This document shows, piece by piece, positions 1-7,152 of a stretch of DNA of 11,761 bases; position 1 is the stretch's first letter; each line of letters begins with the position of its first letter. This DNA comes from Clostridia bacterium. Its GTDB lineage: Bacteria > Bacillota > Clostridia > Oscillospirales > CAG-272. Position numbers and translations under genes: made by a program. Location: contig JAFQWT010000021.1 in the NCBI GenBank assembly GCA_017407375.1, positions 1 to 11,761 of the forward strand. Direction: 5' to 3'. A model generated the notes under the pieces. That model was not told where the DNA came from, ran no database searches, and saw only the letters and a list, made by a program, of their open reading frames with translations.

Positions 1-124
1 GCATACTCTCGATAAACTTATCTCCGTCCCACTTGTCCATATAATCTCTCAATGGTTTAGGATCGCGAGCAGGGTCATTGTTTTCGTCAATTAGCTTGTT
101 ATAATGTTCGATCACTTCTCTCAT
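1..124 (-). CDS. N-terminal fragment of a probable class I SAM-dependent methyltransferase (tentative)
   Basis: Only the first 41 codons are in the window; the gene runs off the left edge. The frame opens with MREVIEHYNKL and continues with KPLRDYMDKWDG. An ATG six bases upstream (128-130) is in frame, but AAGGAAG at 131-137 abuts that ATG and sits six bases from the ATG at 122-124, so I chose the inner start. A near-consensus promoter lies at 162-190. The opening (an acidic helix, then a YMDKWDG segment) reminds me of the region before the SAM-binding domain in small clostridial class I methyltransferases. No SAM-binding motif is inside the window, so the function is a guess. The gene is AT-richer than the proline operon beside it, consistent with recent acquisition. 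Confidence 0.6.
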   Translation of the reverse strand, partial: MREVIEHYNKLIDENNDPARDPKPLRDYMDKWDGDKFIESM

Positions 125-161
125 AAGCATCTTCCTTGTACTATTCAAGATTAATGTTTTT

Positions 162-190
162 ATTATAACAGAAAAACCGCAGAAAATCAA
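162..190 (-). promoter_or_regulatory. Promoter of the leftmost minus-strand gene, -35 inside a terminator loop
   Basis: On the minus strand there is TTGATT (185-190), a 17-base spacer and TATAAT (162-167), with TG one base before the -10 (extended -10). The -35 hexamer is the first six bases of the 7-base loop of the terminator hairpin at 174-200. Confidence 0.75.
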
Positions 191-200
191 TCTGCGGTTT
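174..200 (-). terminator. Rho-independent terminator of the proBAC operon
   Basis: There is a perfect 10-bp stem (174-183 with 191-200) and a 7-base loop. On the minus strand the 3' arm ends in TTT and continues TTC, giving a run of five T. It lies about 70 bases past the proC stop and directly in front of the next minus-strand gene, whose promoter is interleaved with it. Confidence 0.75.
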
Positions 201-265
201 CTGTTTTCTGTCGGTAGGTAATGTAGTCTCAAAACTGTCCTTAAGAGTACGTCCCATTGCCAACG
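201..265 (-). other. AT-rich intergenic stretch after proC, possible interspersed element
   Basis: This stretch between the proC stop and the terminator is AT-richer than the operon. One minus-strand frame stays open from within it through the hairpin (it reads GRTLKDSFETTLPTDRK) without a convincing ribosome binding site. I have the impression that similar intergenic text recurs in gut Clostridia, but cannot confirm that here. No gene is called. Confidence 0.3.
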
Positions 266-272
266 GCTTTTT

Positions 273-1067
273 TCATTTGCCTAACTCCTTGGTGCGGGCA
301 AACGAGGCGGCGACCGCCTCACGGACAAGGGTGGGAAGGCCGCGCCCCTCCAGTACCTTAACGCCCTCAATGGTGCTGCCGCCCGGAGAGCAGACGGCGA
401 CCTTCAGCTCGGCAGGGGTCTTTCCCGTTTCCACCGCCATACGCATGGCGCCGCGCACGGTCTGGGCGGCATACGCCAGGGCGCGCTCGCGCGAAAGCCC
501 CGCCTGAACGCCCCCCTCGGCCATCGCGTCAAGGATGAGGTAGGCAAACGCGGGGCCGCAGCCCGAGACCGCGCAGGCGGCATCGATCAGCTCCTCAGGC
601 AGGGCATCGCACTTCCCCGAGGCGGCCATCAGCGAGAGGAAGGTGGCCTCGGCCTTGGCGGTGACGTTGGGGGTGGTGGCGTAGACCGTCATTCCCTCAC
701 CGACCAGCACGGCGGTGTTGGGCATGATGCGGATGACGGGAGCGCCCGCCAGCATGGCGGAAAGCGAGGCAAGCGTGACCCCCGCCGCCATACTGACAAA
801 GGTGACGCCGCGGGAGGCGGCCGCCGCGGTGGGGAGGGCGGCAAGCGCCGCGCCGAGCACCTGGGGCTTCAGGCCAAGGAAAACGACGTCACACTCCCAA
901 AGGAGTGCCTCGGCCGACGTGACCTCGGCCGTGAGCGCGGCGGCAAGGGCCTCGGCCTTGGCGGTATCGGTATCGGAAAGGGCAATGGCCACGGTGGCAT
1001 CGGCACGGCGGACGGCGCGGGCCAGCGCCCCGCCCATATTGCCACAGCCAAGAAATCCTACCTTCAT
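273..1067 (-). CDS. proC: Pyrroline-5-carboxylate reductase
   Basis: This enzyme catalyses the last step of proline synthesis, the NAD(P)H-dependent reduction of 1-pyrroline-5-carboxylate to L-proline in the cytosol. The 264-residue length is normal for the family. The N-terminal Rossmann fold opens with the dinucleotide-binding GxGxxG motif GCGNMG (residues 7-12). The C-terminal helical dimerisation domain carries SGCGPAFAYL and CSPGGSTIEG, the conserved ProC signature region. The start at 1065-1067 is supported by AAGGAG (1073-1078), which overlaps the proA stop codon, so translation is probably coupled. It is the last gene of proB-proA-proC, followed by the terminator at 174-200. Nothing key is missing. 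Confidence 0.97.
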   Translation of the reverse strand: MKVGFLGCGNMGGALARAVRRADATVAIALSDTDTAKAEALAAALTAEVTSAEALLWECDVVFLGLKPQVLGAALAALPTAAAASRGVTFVSMAAGVTLASLSAMLAGAPVIRIMPNTAVLVGEGMTVYATTPNVTAKAEATFLSLMAASGKCDALPEELIDAACAVSGCGPAFAYLILDAMAEGGVQAGLSRERALAYAAQTVRGAMRMAVETGKTPAELKVAVCSPGGSTIEGVKVLEGRGLPTLVREAVAASFARTKELGK

Positions 1068-1076
1068 AACGTCTCC

Positions 1077-2333
1077 TTATCGCGTGTGTCCGTTGCCACG
1101 GATCACGTACTTATACGAGGTCAGCTCGCAAAGCCCCATAGGGCCGCGGGCGTGGAGCTTTTGCGTGGAGATGCCCATCTCACAGCCAAGGCCGAACTCA
1201 CCGCCGTCGGTAAAGCGGGTGGAGGCGTTGACGTACACGGCGGCCGAATCGACCGCGGCGACAAAGCGCGCGGCGGCGGCCTCATCCCCGGTGACGATGG
1301 CCTCACTGTGACCCGTGGAATGGGCGGCGATGTGGGCAATGGCCTCCTCCACCCCCCGCACGGTGCGGACGGCGAGGACGTAATCGAGAAACTCGGTGTC
1401 AAAGTCGGTCTCGGCGGCGGGGGTGCCGTCCACCAGGGCGGCGGCGCCGGGATCCAGGCGGAGCTCCACGGGGGGCTTCCCCTCCGCCAGACGGTCATCG
1501 ACCAACACTTTTTTCAGCTTTGGTAAAAAAGACTTTGCAATTTTCTCATCAACAAGGCACACCTCGGCGGCGTTGCAGACCGAGGGACGGCTGGTCTTGG
1601 CGTTGTGGACGATCGAGAGCGCCATGGCCTCATCGGCGGCGGCATCCACGTAAACGTGGCAGATGCCCGTGCCCGTTTCAATGACGGGGACCCGCGCGTT
1701 TTCCACGCAGGTGCGGATGAGCCCCGCGCTGCCGCGGGGGATGAGAAGGTCGATATAGCCGGCGCCCGTCATCAGCTCAAGGGCGCTTGCGCGGCTGACG
1801 TCCTCCACGGCCGACACGAGGGCCCTTGGCAGGCCCTCGGCCTCAAGGCCGCGGCGCAAAGAGCCGACGATGGCATGCGAGGAGCGGTAGGCCTCACGCC
1901 CGCCGCGGAGAATGCACGCGCTCCCCGCCTTGACGGCCAGGGCGGCGGCATCCGAGGTGACGTTCGGACGGCTTTCGTAGATAATGGCGATGACCCCCAT
2001 CGGCACCGACACCCGCTCAATGCGCAGGCCGTCGGCCCGCTCCGTGGTGCCAAGGACATGCCCAACGGGATCGGGCAGAGCCGCCACGGCAAGGATCCCC
2101 TCGGCCATGGCGGCGATGCGGGAGGGGTCGAGGCGCAGGCGGTCAAGCATCACGGGGGCGATGCTCCCCTCGGCCGCCGCCAGGTCCTCACGGTTGGCGG
2201 CGAGGATTGCCTCGGTGTCCTCGGTGAGTGCCGCCGCCATAGCACGGAGGACGGCGTTCTTTTTCTCGGTCGTGAGGGTGGCAAGCGCGGGCGCGGCGGC
2301 CTTTGCCGCCTGCATGATCTCTTGGGTGGTCAT
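1077..2333 (-). CDS. proA: Gamma-glutamyl phosphate reductase
   Basis: This enzyme performs the NADPH-dependent reduction of gamma-glutamyl phosphate to glutamate-5-semialdehyde, the second step of proline synthesis. It has the aldehyde-dehydrogenase fold and 418 residues, the usual length. The catalytic cysteine is probably C253, in [10 protein letters not shown]. Other family segments are [13 protein letters not shown] (residues 118-130), IPRGSAGL (198-205), [14 protein letters not shown] (217-230) and the C-terminal YKYVIRGNG. Its ATG overlaps the proB stop as ATGA (2330-2333), and AAGGAG lies nine bases upstream inside proB, indicating coupled translation. ProA and ProB act together because gamma-glutamyl phosphate is unstable, which fits this tight linkage. 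Confidence 0.97.
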   Translation of the reverse strand: MTTQEIMQAAKAAAPALATLTTEKKNAVLRAMAAALTEDTEAILAANREDLAAAEGSIAPVMLDRLRLDPSRIAAMAEGILAVAALPDPVGHVLGTTERADGLRIERVSVPMGVIAIIYESRPNVTSDAAALAVKAGSACILRGGREAYRSSHAIVGSLRRGLEAEGLPRALVSAVEDVSRASALELMTGAGYIDLLIPRGSAGLIRTCVENARVPVIETGTGICHVYVDAAADEAMALSIVHNAKTSRPSVCNAAEVCLVDEKIAKSFLPKLKKVLVDDRLAEGKPPVELRLDPGAAALVDGTPAAETDFDTEFLDYVLAVRTVRGVEEAIAHIAAHSTGHSEAIVTGDEAAAARFVAAVDSAAVYVNASTRFTDGGEFGLGCEMGISTQKLHARGPMGLCELTSYKYVIRGNGHTR

Positions 2334-3106
2334 CGGGCGGTGCTCCTTTTTACGAAGCGGGTGCCAACGCTTTTGCCCTCCACAACGTCGTAAAGGAGCT
2401 CGGGGTGGTCGCCCTGGGCAATGACCATATCGATGCCCGCGGCGGTCACACGCTCAGCGGCGCGGAGCTTGGTCATCATCCCGCCCGTGCCGAGGCCGCC
2501 CATGCTGTCACCGCCGAGGCGAAGGACGGCGGGGGTCAGCTCCTCGACCACGGGAATGAGGCGCGCCTCGGGGTCGGTATGCGGGTCGGCGGTGTAGAGA
2601 CCGTCGATATCCGAAAGCAGGACAAGAAGGTCCGCCCCAATCGAAACGGCCACGATCCCTGCCAGCGTATCGTTGTCACCGATGACGATCTCCTCGGTGG
2701 CGACGGTATCGTTTTCATTAATGATGGGCAGCACGTCCAGCTCGAGGAGGCGGCGCATGGTGGTCTCAAAGTTGTGGCGGCGCTCATCGTCCGCAATGTC
2801 GCTCCCCGTCAGGAGGATCTGCGCCACGGTATGGCGGTACTCGGAGAAGAGCTTATCGTAGGTGTACATCAGCTCACACTGGCCAACGGCGGCGGCCGCC
2901 TGCTTTGTGGGGATGTCGGTCGGCCGTTCCTTGAGTGAGAGCTTGCCAACGCCCATGCCGATCGAGCCCGAGGAGACCAGCACCACCTCGTGCCCTGCGT
3001 TTTTTAGGTCGGAGAGGACGCGGCAAAGCGCCTCCACACGGCGGACGTTCAGGTGCCCTGTTTTGTACATGAGCGTGGAGGTGCCCACCTTAATTACCAG
3101 CTTCAT
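2330..3106 (-). CDS. proB: Glutamate 5-kinase, short form without PUA domain
   Basis: This enzyme phosphorylates glutamate with ATP to gamma-glutamyl phosphate, the committing and usually proline-inhibited step of the pathway. The frame is open further upstream, but AAGGAG (3113-3118) lies six bases from the ATG at 3104-3106, which gives the expected [10 protein letters not shown] start and 258 residues. Amino-acid-kinase motifs are KVGTST (7-12), [12 protein letters not shown] (45-56), INENDTVA (129-136), IGDNDTLAG (142-150), [13 protein letters not shown] (163-175) and GTGGMMTK (206-213). The E. coli enzyme has about 100 further C-terminal residues forming a PUA domain. That domain is absent here, as in several Firmicutes, and the stop is fused to the proA start, so this is not a frameshift. 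Confidence 0.96.
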   Translation of the reverse strand: MKLVIKVGTSTLMYKTGHLNVRRVEALCRVLSDLKNAGHEVVLVSSGSIGMGVGKLSLKERPTDIPTKQAAAAVGQCELMYTYDKLFSEYRHTVAQILLTGSDIADDERRHNFETTMRRLLELDVLPIINENDTVATEEIVIGDNDTLAGIVAVSIGADLLVLLSDIDGLYTADPHTDPEARLIPVVEELTPAVLRLGGDSMGGLGTGGMMTKLRAAERVTAAGIDMVIAQGDHPELLYDVVEGKSVGTRFVKRSTAR

Positions 3107-3144
3107 TTCGTTCTCCTTGTATAAAAACAAAAAAATATACTATG

Positions 3145-3173
3145 ATTATAATACAAAGCCGCGGGCGTGTCAA
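3145..3173 (-). promoter_or_regulatory. Promoter of the proBAC operon
   Basis: On the minus strand there is TTGACA (3168-3173), a 17-base spacer and TATAAT (3145-3150). Both hexamers are perfect sigma-A consensus. The AT-rich leader to proB is about 35 bases with no riboswitch-like or T-box-like structure visible, so expression is probably strong and control mainly by ProB inhibition. Confidence 0.85.
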
Positions 3174-3190
3174 GGTCGCAAAAAATAAAA

Positions 3191-3203
3191 GGGGGCACCC
3201 CCC
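3191..3203. repeat. Short GC palindrome between two divergent promoters
   Basis: A G5-CA-C6 run sits between the -35 boxes of the proB (minus) and pepF (plus) promoters. It could be a protein-binding site or have no function. The window holds only this one copy. Confidence 0.3.
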
Positions 3204-3213
3204 TCCGATTTTA

Positions 3214-3242
3214 TTGACAAACGCACCGCCTTGCGGTAAGAT
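3214..3242 (+). promoter_or_regulatory. Promoter of pepF
   Basis: TTGACA (3214-3219), a 17-base spacer and TAAGAT (3237-3242). The spacer contains the small inverted repeat ACCGC-CTT-GCGGT (3226-3238), a possible operator. The leader to pepF is short. Confidence 0.7.
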
Positions 3243-3281
3243 ATAGGGGTAAAGATCACGCTCACACGAAAGGAGCCAAGC

Positions 3282-5093
3282 ATGAACATGGAAAGAGGGG
3301 ACGCCCCCGCCCGCTACCGCTGGGACCTCACGGCCATTTACGCCACGGAGGAGGAGTTTATGGCCGACTGCCGCCGTGCAGAGGAGGCGACGGCCGCCCT
3401 CGGAGCGATGAAGGACACCCTGACGGCGAGCGCCGAGGCGCTCCTTGACGGCCTTTGCCGTGCCACCGCCGCCGAGCGGGTCCTTGAAAAGCTTTACGAA
3501 TACGCCATGCTCTCCTCCGACCTTGACAAGGGAGACAACGGCGCCGAGGCACGCCTTGCGCGGGTCACCGATCTTTTGGATGCCCACCGCGCCGCCACCT
3601 ACTTTGTGGCGCCCGCCGTTCAGGCGATCGACGAGGGGGTGCTGGAGGGCTTCTATCGGGACGCTCCCGCCCTTGCCGCCTACCGCCGCACGCTGACGCT
3701 CATCCGCCGCGAGATCCCGCATATGCTGACGGGCGAGGGGGAGAAGCTCCTGGCCGAGCTTTCCCCCGTGTTTGGCTCACAAAAGCGGACACACGCCGTG
3801 TTTGCAAACGCCGACCTCTCCTTTGGGACGGTCAAGGGCGAGGGAGGAGAAACGGTTCCCCTGACGAGCGCCACCTACGTGCCGCTCCTGATGAGCAGCG
3901 ACCGCCGCGTGCGCCGCTCGGCCTTCCGCACGCTTTACAAGACCTACCGCCAATTCGGCAATACCTTTGCCTCGCTCCTTGCCTCCCGTGTGAAGGAGAA
4001 GGTGACGCTTTCAAAGCTCCGCCGCTTTCCCGACAGTCTCACGGCCTCGGTCTTTGCCGACGAGGTGACGCCCGAGGTCTATATGACGCTCATCAAAACG
4101 GTGCGCGAGGGCCTTCTCCCCCTCTTTGACTACTACGACCTCAAGCGCGAGGTGCTGGGGCTGTCCCACCTGCATCTTTACGACGTGTACGCGCCCCTTT
4201 CGGGGGAGGCCGCGGGCAGCTATACCTACGACGAGGCCGTCAAGGAGGTGCTGGCCGCCGTCCGCATTTTGGGAGAGGATTATCACAGCACCCTGAAGGA
4301 CGGGCTTACCAAGCGCGGCTGGGTGGACGTTTACCCCGGCCGTGGCAAGCGGAGCGGTGCTTACAGCGCGGGGGCCTACGATACCGAGCCCTATATGCTC
4401 CTCAATTTCATGGGCAAGCTTGACGACGTGTCCACCCTGGCGCACGAGGCGGGCCACTCGATGCACACGCATTACGCCAACAGCGCCAACCCGCCGCAGG
4501 ATGCCTCCTACACCATTTTTGTGGCCGAGGTGGCCTCCACGGTGAACGAGCTGCTCTTTACCCGCCGCCGCCTGCGCCTGGCCGAGAGCACCGAGGAGCG
4601 CCTGGCGCTCCTCAACCAGCTGATGGAGACCTACAAGGGCACCCTCTACCGCCAGACGATGTTTGCCGAGTTTGAGCTGAAGATGCACCGCCTTTGCGAG
4701 GCGGGCGAGCCCCTGACGCAGGAGGTCCTTTGCCGCGAGTACTACGCACTGGTCAAGGATTACTTCGGCCCGCGCGTGACGGTGGACGAAGACATTGCCA
4801 TGGAGTGGATGCGGATCCCGCACTTCTACAATTGCTTCTACGTCTATAAGTACGCCACCTGCATCTCCGCCGCCTCCGCCATTGTGAAGCGCCTGGAGAC
4901 CGAGGGCGAGGAGTACCTGGCCCATTACCTTGATTTTCTCCGCGCGGGCGGCTCGCGCTCACCGCTCGAAAGTCTTAAGCTGGCGGGCATCGATATGACC
5001 GACCCCGCCGTCATCCGCGCGGCGATCGACGATTTTGCCGAGGCCGTGGCGGAGTTCCGCCGCCTTTACCGCGAGGCGAGGGACGAGAAATAA
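3282..5093 (+). CDS. pepF: Oligoendopeptidase F (M3 family zinc metallopeptidase)
   Basis: This is a cytosolic endopeptidase that cleaves short oligopeptides, usually about 7-17 residues, in peptide turnover. Its 603 residues match PepF. The HEXXH zinc motif is H388-E-A-G-H392 within LAHEAGHSMHTHYA, and the third zinc ligand is probably E416 in FVAEVASTVNE. The N-terminal half has the helical PepF arrangement (YRWDLTAIY at residues 10-18, the usual opening). The C-terminal YKYATCISAA segment also fits. There is no signal peptide. The start is supported by AAAGGAG (3269-3275), six bases upstream; an ATG two codons later is less well spaced. It has its own promoter and is divergent from proBAC, and nothing ties it functionally to proline synthesis beyond amino-acid supply. 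Confidence 0.96.
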   Translation: MNMERGDAPARYRWDLTAIYATEEEFMADCRRAEEATAALGAMKDTLTASAEALLDGLCRATAAERVLEKLYEYAMLSSDLDKGDNGAEARLARVTDLLDAHRAATYFVAPAVQAIDEGVLEGFYRDAPALAAYRRTLTLIRREIPHMLTGEGEKLLAELSPVFGSQKRTHAVFANADLSFGTVKGEGGETVPLTSATYVPLLMSSDRRVRRSAFRTLYKTYRQFGNTFASLLASRVKEKVTLSKLRRFPDSLTASVFADEVTPEVYMTLIKTVREGLLPLFDYYDLKREVLGLSHLHLYDVYAPLSGEAAGSYTYDEAVKEVLAAVRILGEDYHSTLKDGLTKRGWVDVYPGRGKRSGAYSAGAYDTEPYMLLNFMGKLDDVSTLAHEAGHSMHTHYANSANPPQDASYTIFVAEVASTVNELLFTRRRLRLAESTEERLALLNQLMETYKGTLYRQTMFAEFELKMHRLCEAGEPLTQEVLCREYYALVKDYFGPRVTVDEDIAMEWMRIPHFYNCFYVYKYATCISAASAIVKRLETEGEEYLAHYLDFLRAGGSRSPLESLKLAGIDMTDPAVIRAAIDDFAEAVAEFRRLYREARDEK

Positions 5094-5119
5094 TAGAAAC
5101 GTTTGTATTGCGGATTATT

Positions 5120-5141
5120 CCCCGTAAAACAAGGGGTTTTT
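5120..5141 (+). terminator. Weak candidate terminator after pepF
   Basis: CCCC (5120-5123) can pair with GGGG (5133-5136) across a 9-base loop, followed by five T. The stem is short, so read-through into the next gene is likely. That gene has no obvious promoter of its own. Confidence 0.4.
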
Positions 5142-5147
5142 GCGGAC

Positions 5148-5160
5148 TATTTGTCAAATA
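5148..5160. promoter_or_regulatory. 13-base palindrome upstream of the TIM-barrel gene
   Basis: TATTTG-T-CAAATA is a perfect odd palindrome, 41 bases before the start at 5202. It could be an operator. No convincing -35/-10 pair was found with it. Confidence 0.3.
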
Positions 5161-5201
5161 TACGGATTTTTAAGCTTTTTTAGGATATGGGAGATAACGA
5201 T

Positions 5202-6029
5202 ATGAAAAACACCCTTCCCACCGTGGATTTTTGCGGCATCAACACCTCGCGCCTGATCGTGGGGAGCAACCCCTTCTGCGGGAAGTCGCATTACAGCGCC
5301 GAGGATGACCGCGCCATGCGCGAGTACTTTGATGACGGGCAGATCGTGGAGACGCTGTTTGCCTGTGAGGACGAGGGCATGACCGTCTTCCAGATGCGCG
5401 GGGACGACCGCTTTTGCCGCGTGGCGGAGCGCTACTTCCGCGAGGGCGGGCGCATGCGCTGGTTCACGCAGAACGACCCGGGGCTTTTGCCGTACGAGGA
5501 GAACATCGAGCGCGTGCTGGCAGCAGGGGCCTCCACCGTTTACCTGCACGGCACGGTGACCGACCGCCTGTACGATACGGGCCGCATCGATGAGATCGAG
5601 CGGCTGCTCCGCTTTATTGCCGACCACCGCGTGCCGACGGGACTTGGCACCCATATGCCCGAGGTCATCTCCTTTGCCGAGGGGATGGGCTGGCCCGTGG
5701 ACTTCTACATGGCGTCGGTCTTTAACCTCTCGCGCATGGACCGCGCAGGCCAAACGCCGATGCCATCCGAAAACGGAGAGACCTTTTATGCCGATGACCG
5801 CGCCCCGATGTTTTCCGCGGTGAGGGCCACGAAAAAGCCCTGCCTTGTGCTTAAGATCCTGGGGGCGGGACGCCTTTGCAGGACGCGTGAGGCGACCGAG
5901 GAGGCCTTCCGTACGGCGTTTGCCTCGATCAAGCCGAACGACTGCGTGATCGTGGGGCTCTTCCGCCCCGAGGAGATCGCCCTCGATGCGGCGCTTACGC
6001 GAAAATATTCTTCACTTTCCTCCGTTTGA
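5202..6029 (+). CDS. TIM-barrel (aldo/keto reductase-like) protein of unknown function
   Basis: The gene encodes 275 residues from the ATG at 5202, chosen because GGGAG (5189-5193) lies eight bases upstream. The in-frame ATG at 5187 has no ribosome binding site. The protein opens with GINTSRLIVGSNPFCGKSHY, resembling the first strand and loop of aldo/keto reductase-like barrels. Later segments are QMRGDDRFCRVAERYF, STVYLHGTVTDRLYD, GLGTHMPEVISFAE and VDFYMASVFNLS, which read as successive barrel strands with conserved His and Asp at their ends. I see neither a clear Asp-Tyr-Lys-His reductase tetrad nor a convincing NADPH site, so calling it a reductase would be unsafe. There is no signal peptide or membrane segment. 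It probably shares transcripts with pepF, given the weak terminator between them, and the hairpin at 6066-6092 ends the unit. Confidence 0.75.
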   Translation: MKNTLPTVDFCGINTSRLIVGSNPFCGKSHYSAEDDRAMREYFDDGQIVETLFACEDEGMTVFQMRGDDRFCRVAERYFREGGRMRWFTQNDPGLLPYEENIERVLAAGASTVYLHGTVTDRLYDTGRIDEIERLLRFIADHRVPTGLGTHMPEVISFAEGMGWPVDFYMASVFNLSRMDRAGQTPMPSENGETFYADDRAPMFSAVRATKKPCLVLKILGAGRLCRTREATEEAFRTAFASIKPNDCVIVGLFRPEEIALDAALTRKYSSLSSV

Positions 6030-6065
6030 GTGTGAAAAAATTTATATTTTTTTGAAAAAAGAGAG

Positions 6066-6092
6066 AGCCGCCCCCTTGACACGGGGGCGGCT
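6066..6092 (+). terminator. Strong hairpin after the TIM-barrel gene, enclosing a -35 box
   Basis: There is a perfect 10-bp GC-rich stem (6066-6075 with 6083-6092) and the 7-base loop TTGACAC. The T tail on the plus strand is short (CTTTC), so termination may be partial. The loop contains the -35 of the next gene's promoter. Confidence 0.65.
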
Positions 6093-6104
6093 TTCGGTTA
6101 CAAT
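6076..6104 (+). promoter_or_regulatory. Promoter of the PduO-like gene, -35 inside a terminator loop
   Basis: TTGACA (6076-6081), a 17-base spacer and TACAAT (6099-6104). The -35 is the first six bases of the hairpin loop, and the spacer holds the whole 3' arm of the stem. Confidence 0.75.
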
Positions 6105-6139
6105 GTATTTGTAAGAAATTATGGGAGGGGAGACGGCGC

Positions 6140-7117
6140 ATGCAGAACGGTCATTTTGGCGATAGCGGTAAGACAAAGCTTGCCTCGGTCACCCCCATCG
6201 GGAAGGACGACGTCCGCGTGGAGGCCCTGGGGGCGCTCGAGGAGCTGACGGCGCTTTTGCGCCTTTCGGCACTTGCGGGGAATGGCCCGCACTGCCCTAC
6301 GCTGGCGCGCCTCCTCCGGGTGCTTTCCCACCTGTCCGACTACATCCGCACGGGGGGCGAGGCCAAGCATCTCCCCACCCGCGAGGAGCTTACCTTCTTG
6401 GAGGAGGGCATCACCAAGCTGACGCCGCCCGCCGAGTGCGGGGTGGCGCTTACCGAGGAGTCGGCCCGCCTCTACCATGCCGCGGCGGTGGCGCGGCGCT
6501 GTGAGCGCGCGCTGGTGCGCTGCTCCCGCATTTATCCGATGCGTGAGCCGTCCGTGGCCTATCTCAACCGCCTTTCCGACTGGCTCTGCGCCTTGGCCAA
6601 AAACGCCGATTACCGCACCGCTTGCGGTGAGGGCGAGGCCGAGAGCGGGACGGCGGGCGGCGCCATCGATACCGAGGCCCTTGTCGGGGCTGTGCTGAGA
6701 GAGCTGGGGGTGAGACCGATGCTTGACCTTTCGGTTGCCAAGCGCCTCATTGAGGCGGTGGAGGAGCGTGCCAAGGCCGAGGGGCGCCGCGTGGTCGTGG
6801 CGGTGGCCAATGCCGAGGGCAACCCCATTGCCGTCCACGTGATGGACGGGGCGTACCTCGTCAGCTTTGACGTGGCCGTGCGAAAGGCCTACACCGCGGT
6901 GGCGGTGCGTATGCCCACCCGTGAGCTTTTTGACCTGGTGGCGCGCGGCGGCACCTTCCAGGGGCTTGACCGCCTGGAAAATCTTGTTACCTTTGGCGGC
7001 GGCATCCCTCTCTTTTCGGGAGATACGCTCCTCGGTGCCATTGCCGTCAGCGGTGGCACGGGGGACGAGGATCACGCCCTGGCCGAGTACGCAAGGCAGG
7101 TCTTTGAGGGAATGTAA
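6140..7117 (+). CDS. PduO-like protein: divergent cobalamin adenosyltransferase domain plus heme-binding (DUF336/GlcG) domain
   Basis: The 325-residue protein has two domains. Residues 6-158 resemble PduO-type ATP:cob(I)alamin adenosyltransferase: FGDSGKTKL (6-14, ATP loop, compare GDKGxT), KDDVRVEALGALEEL (22-36), RRCER (119-123) and YLNRLSDWL (141-149). Residues 191-325 are a DUF336/HbpS-like heme or corrinoid-binding domain, with MDGAYLVSFDVAVRKAYTA, FGGGIPL and GAIAVSGGTGDED. The domain order matches Salmonella PduO, which adenosylates cobalamin for B12-dependent diol dehydratase. The FILPGG segment, which supplies a catalytic Phe in characterised PduO, is not recognisable near residues 96-104. 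The 'DEL' Asp is Glu34. The first domain may therefore be altered or inactive. Purine-rich AGGGGAG (6126-6132), seven bases upstream, supports the start. No other cobalamin or propanediol genes are in the window. Confidence 0.8.
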   Translation: MQNGHFGDSGKTKLASVTPIGKDDVRVEALGALEELTALLRLSALAGNGPHCPTLARLLRVLSHLSDYIRTGGEAKHLPTREELTFLEEGITKLTPPAECGVALTEESARLYHAAAVARRCERALVRCSRIYPMREPSVAYLNRLSDWLCALAKNADYRTACGEGEAESGTAGGAIDTEALVGAVLRELGVRPMLDLSVAKRLIEAVEERAKAEGRRVVVAVANAEGNPIAVHVMDGAYLVSFDVAVRKAYTAVAVRMPTRELFDLVARGGTFQGLDRLENLVTFGGGIPLFSGDTLLGAIAVSGGTGDEDHALAEYARQVFEGM

Positions 7118-7148
7118 AAAAGAGCGCAACGAACGTTGCGCTCTTTTT
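7117..7148. terminator. Bidirectional terminator between convergent genes
   Basis: There is a perfect 14-bp stem (7117-7130 with 7135-7148) and a GAAC loop. The A-run on one arm and T-run on the other give a U-tract in either direction. It serves the PduO-like gene (plus) and the carD-like gene (minus). Confidence 0.92.
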
Positions 7149-7152
7149 GTAT

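Noticed and set aside
1605..2393. Long plus-strand frame (262 codons) opposite proA
   Set aside because: It is antisense to an unmistakable proA. It has the biased Gly/His/Arg/Ala composition of a shadow frame in GC-rich DNA and no supporting start.
3090..3722. Minus-strand frame across the proB/pepF intergenic region
   Set aside because: It would cover both divergent promoters and the start of pepF. Its sequence is a shadow and ends in the proB leader.
4011..4925. 304-codon minus-strand frame opposite pepF
   Set aside because: Shadow of pepF: repetitive Val/Gly/His/Leu composition and no motif. pepF is certain here.
7118..7152. CRISPR-like or mobile-element inverted repeat after the PduO-like gene
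   Set aside because: A single perfect hairpin with A- and T-runs between convergent genes is a bidirectional terminator. There are no further repeat units.
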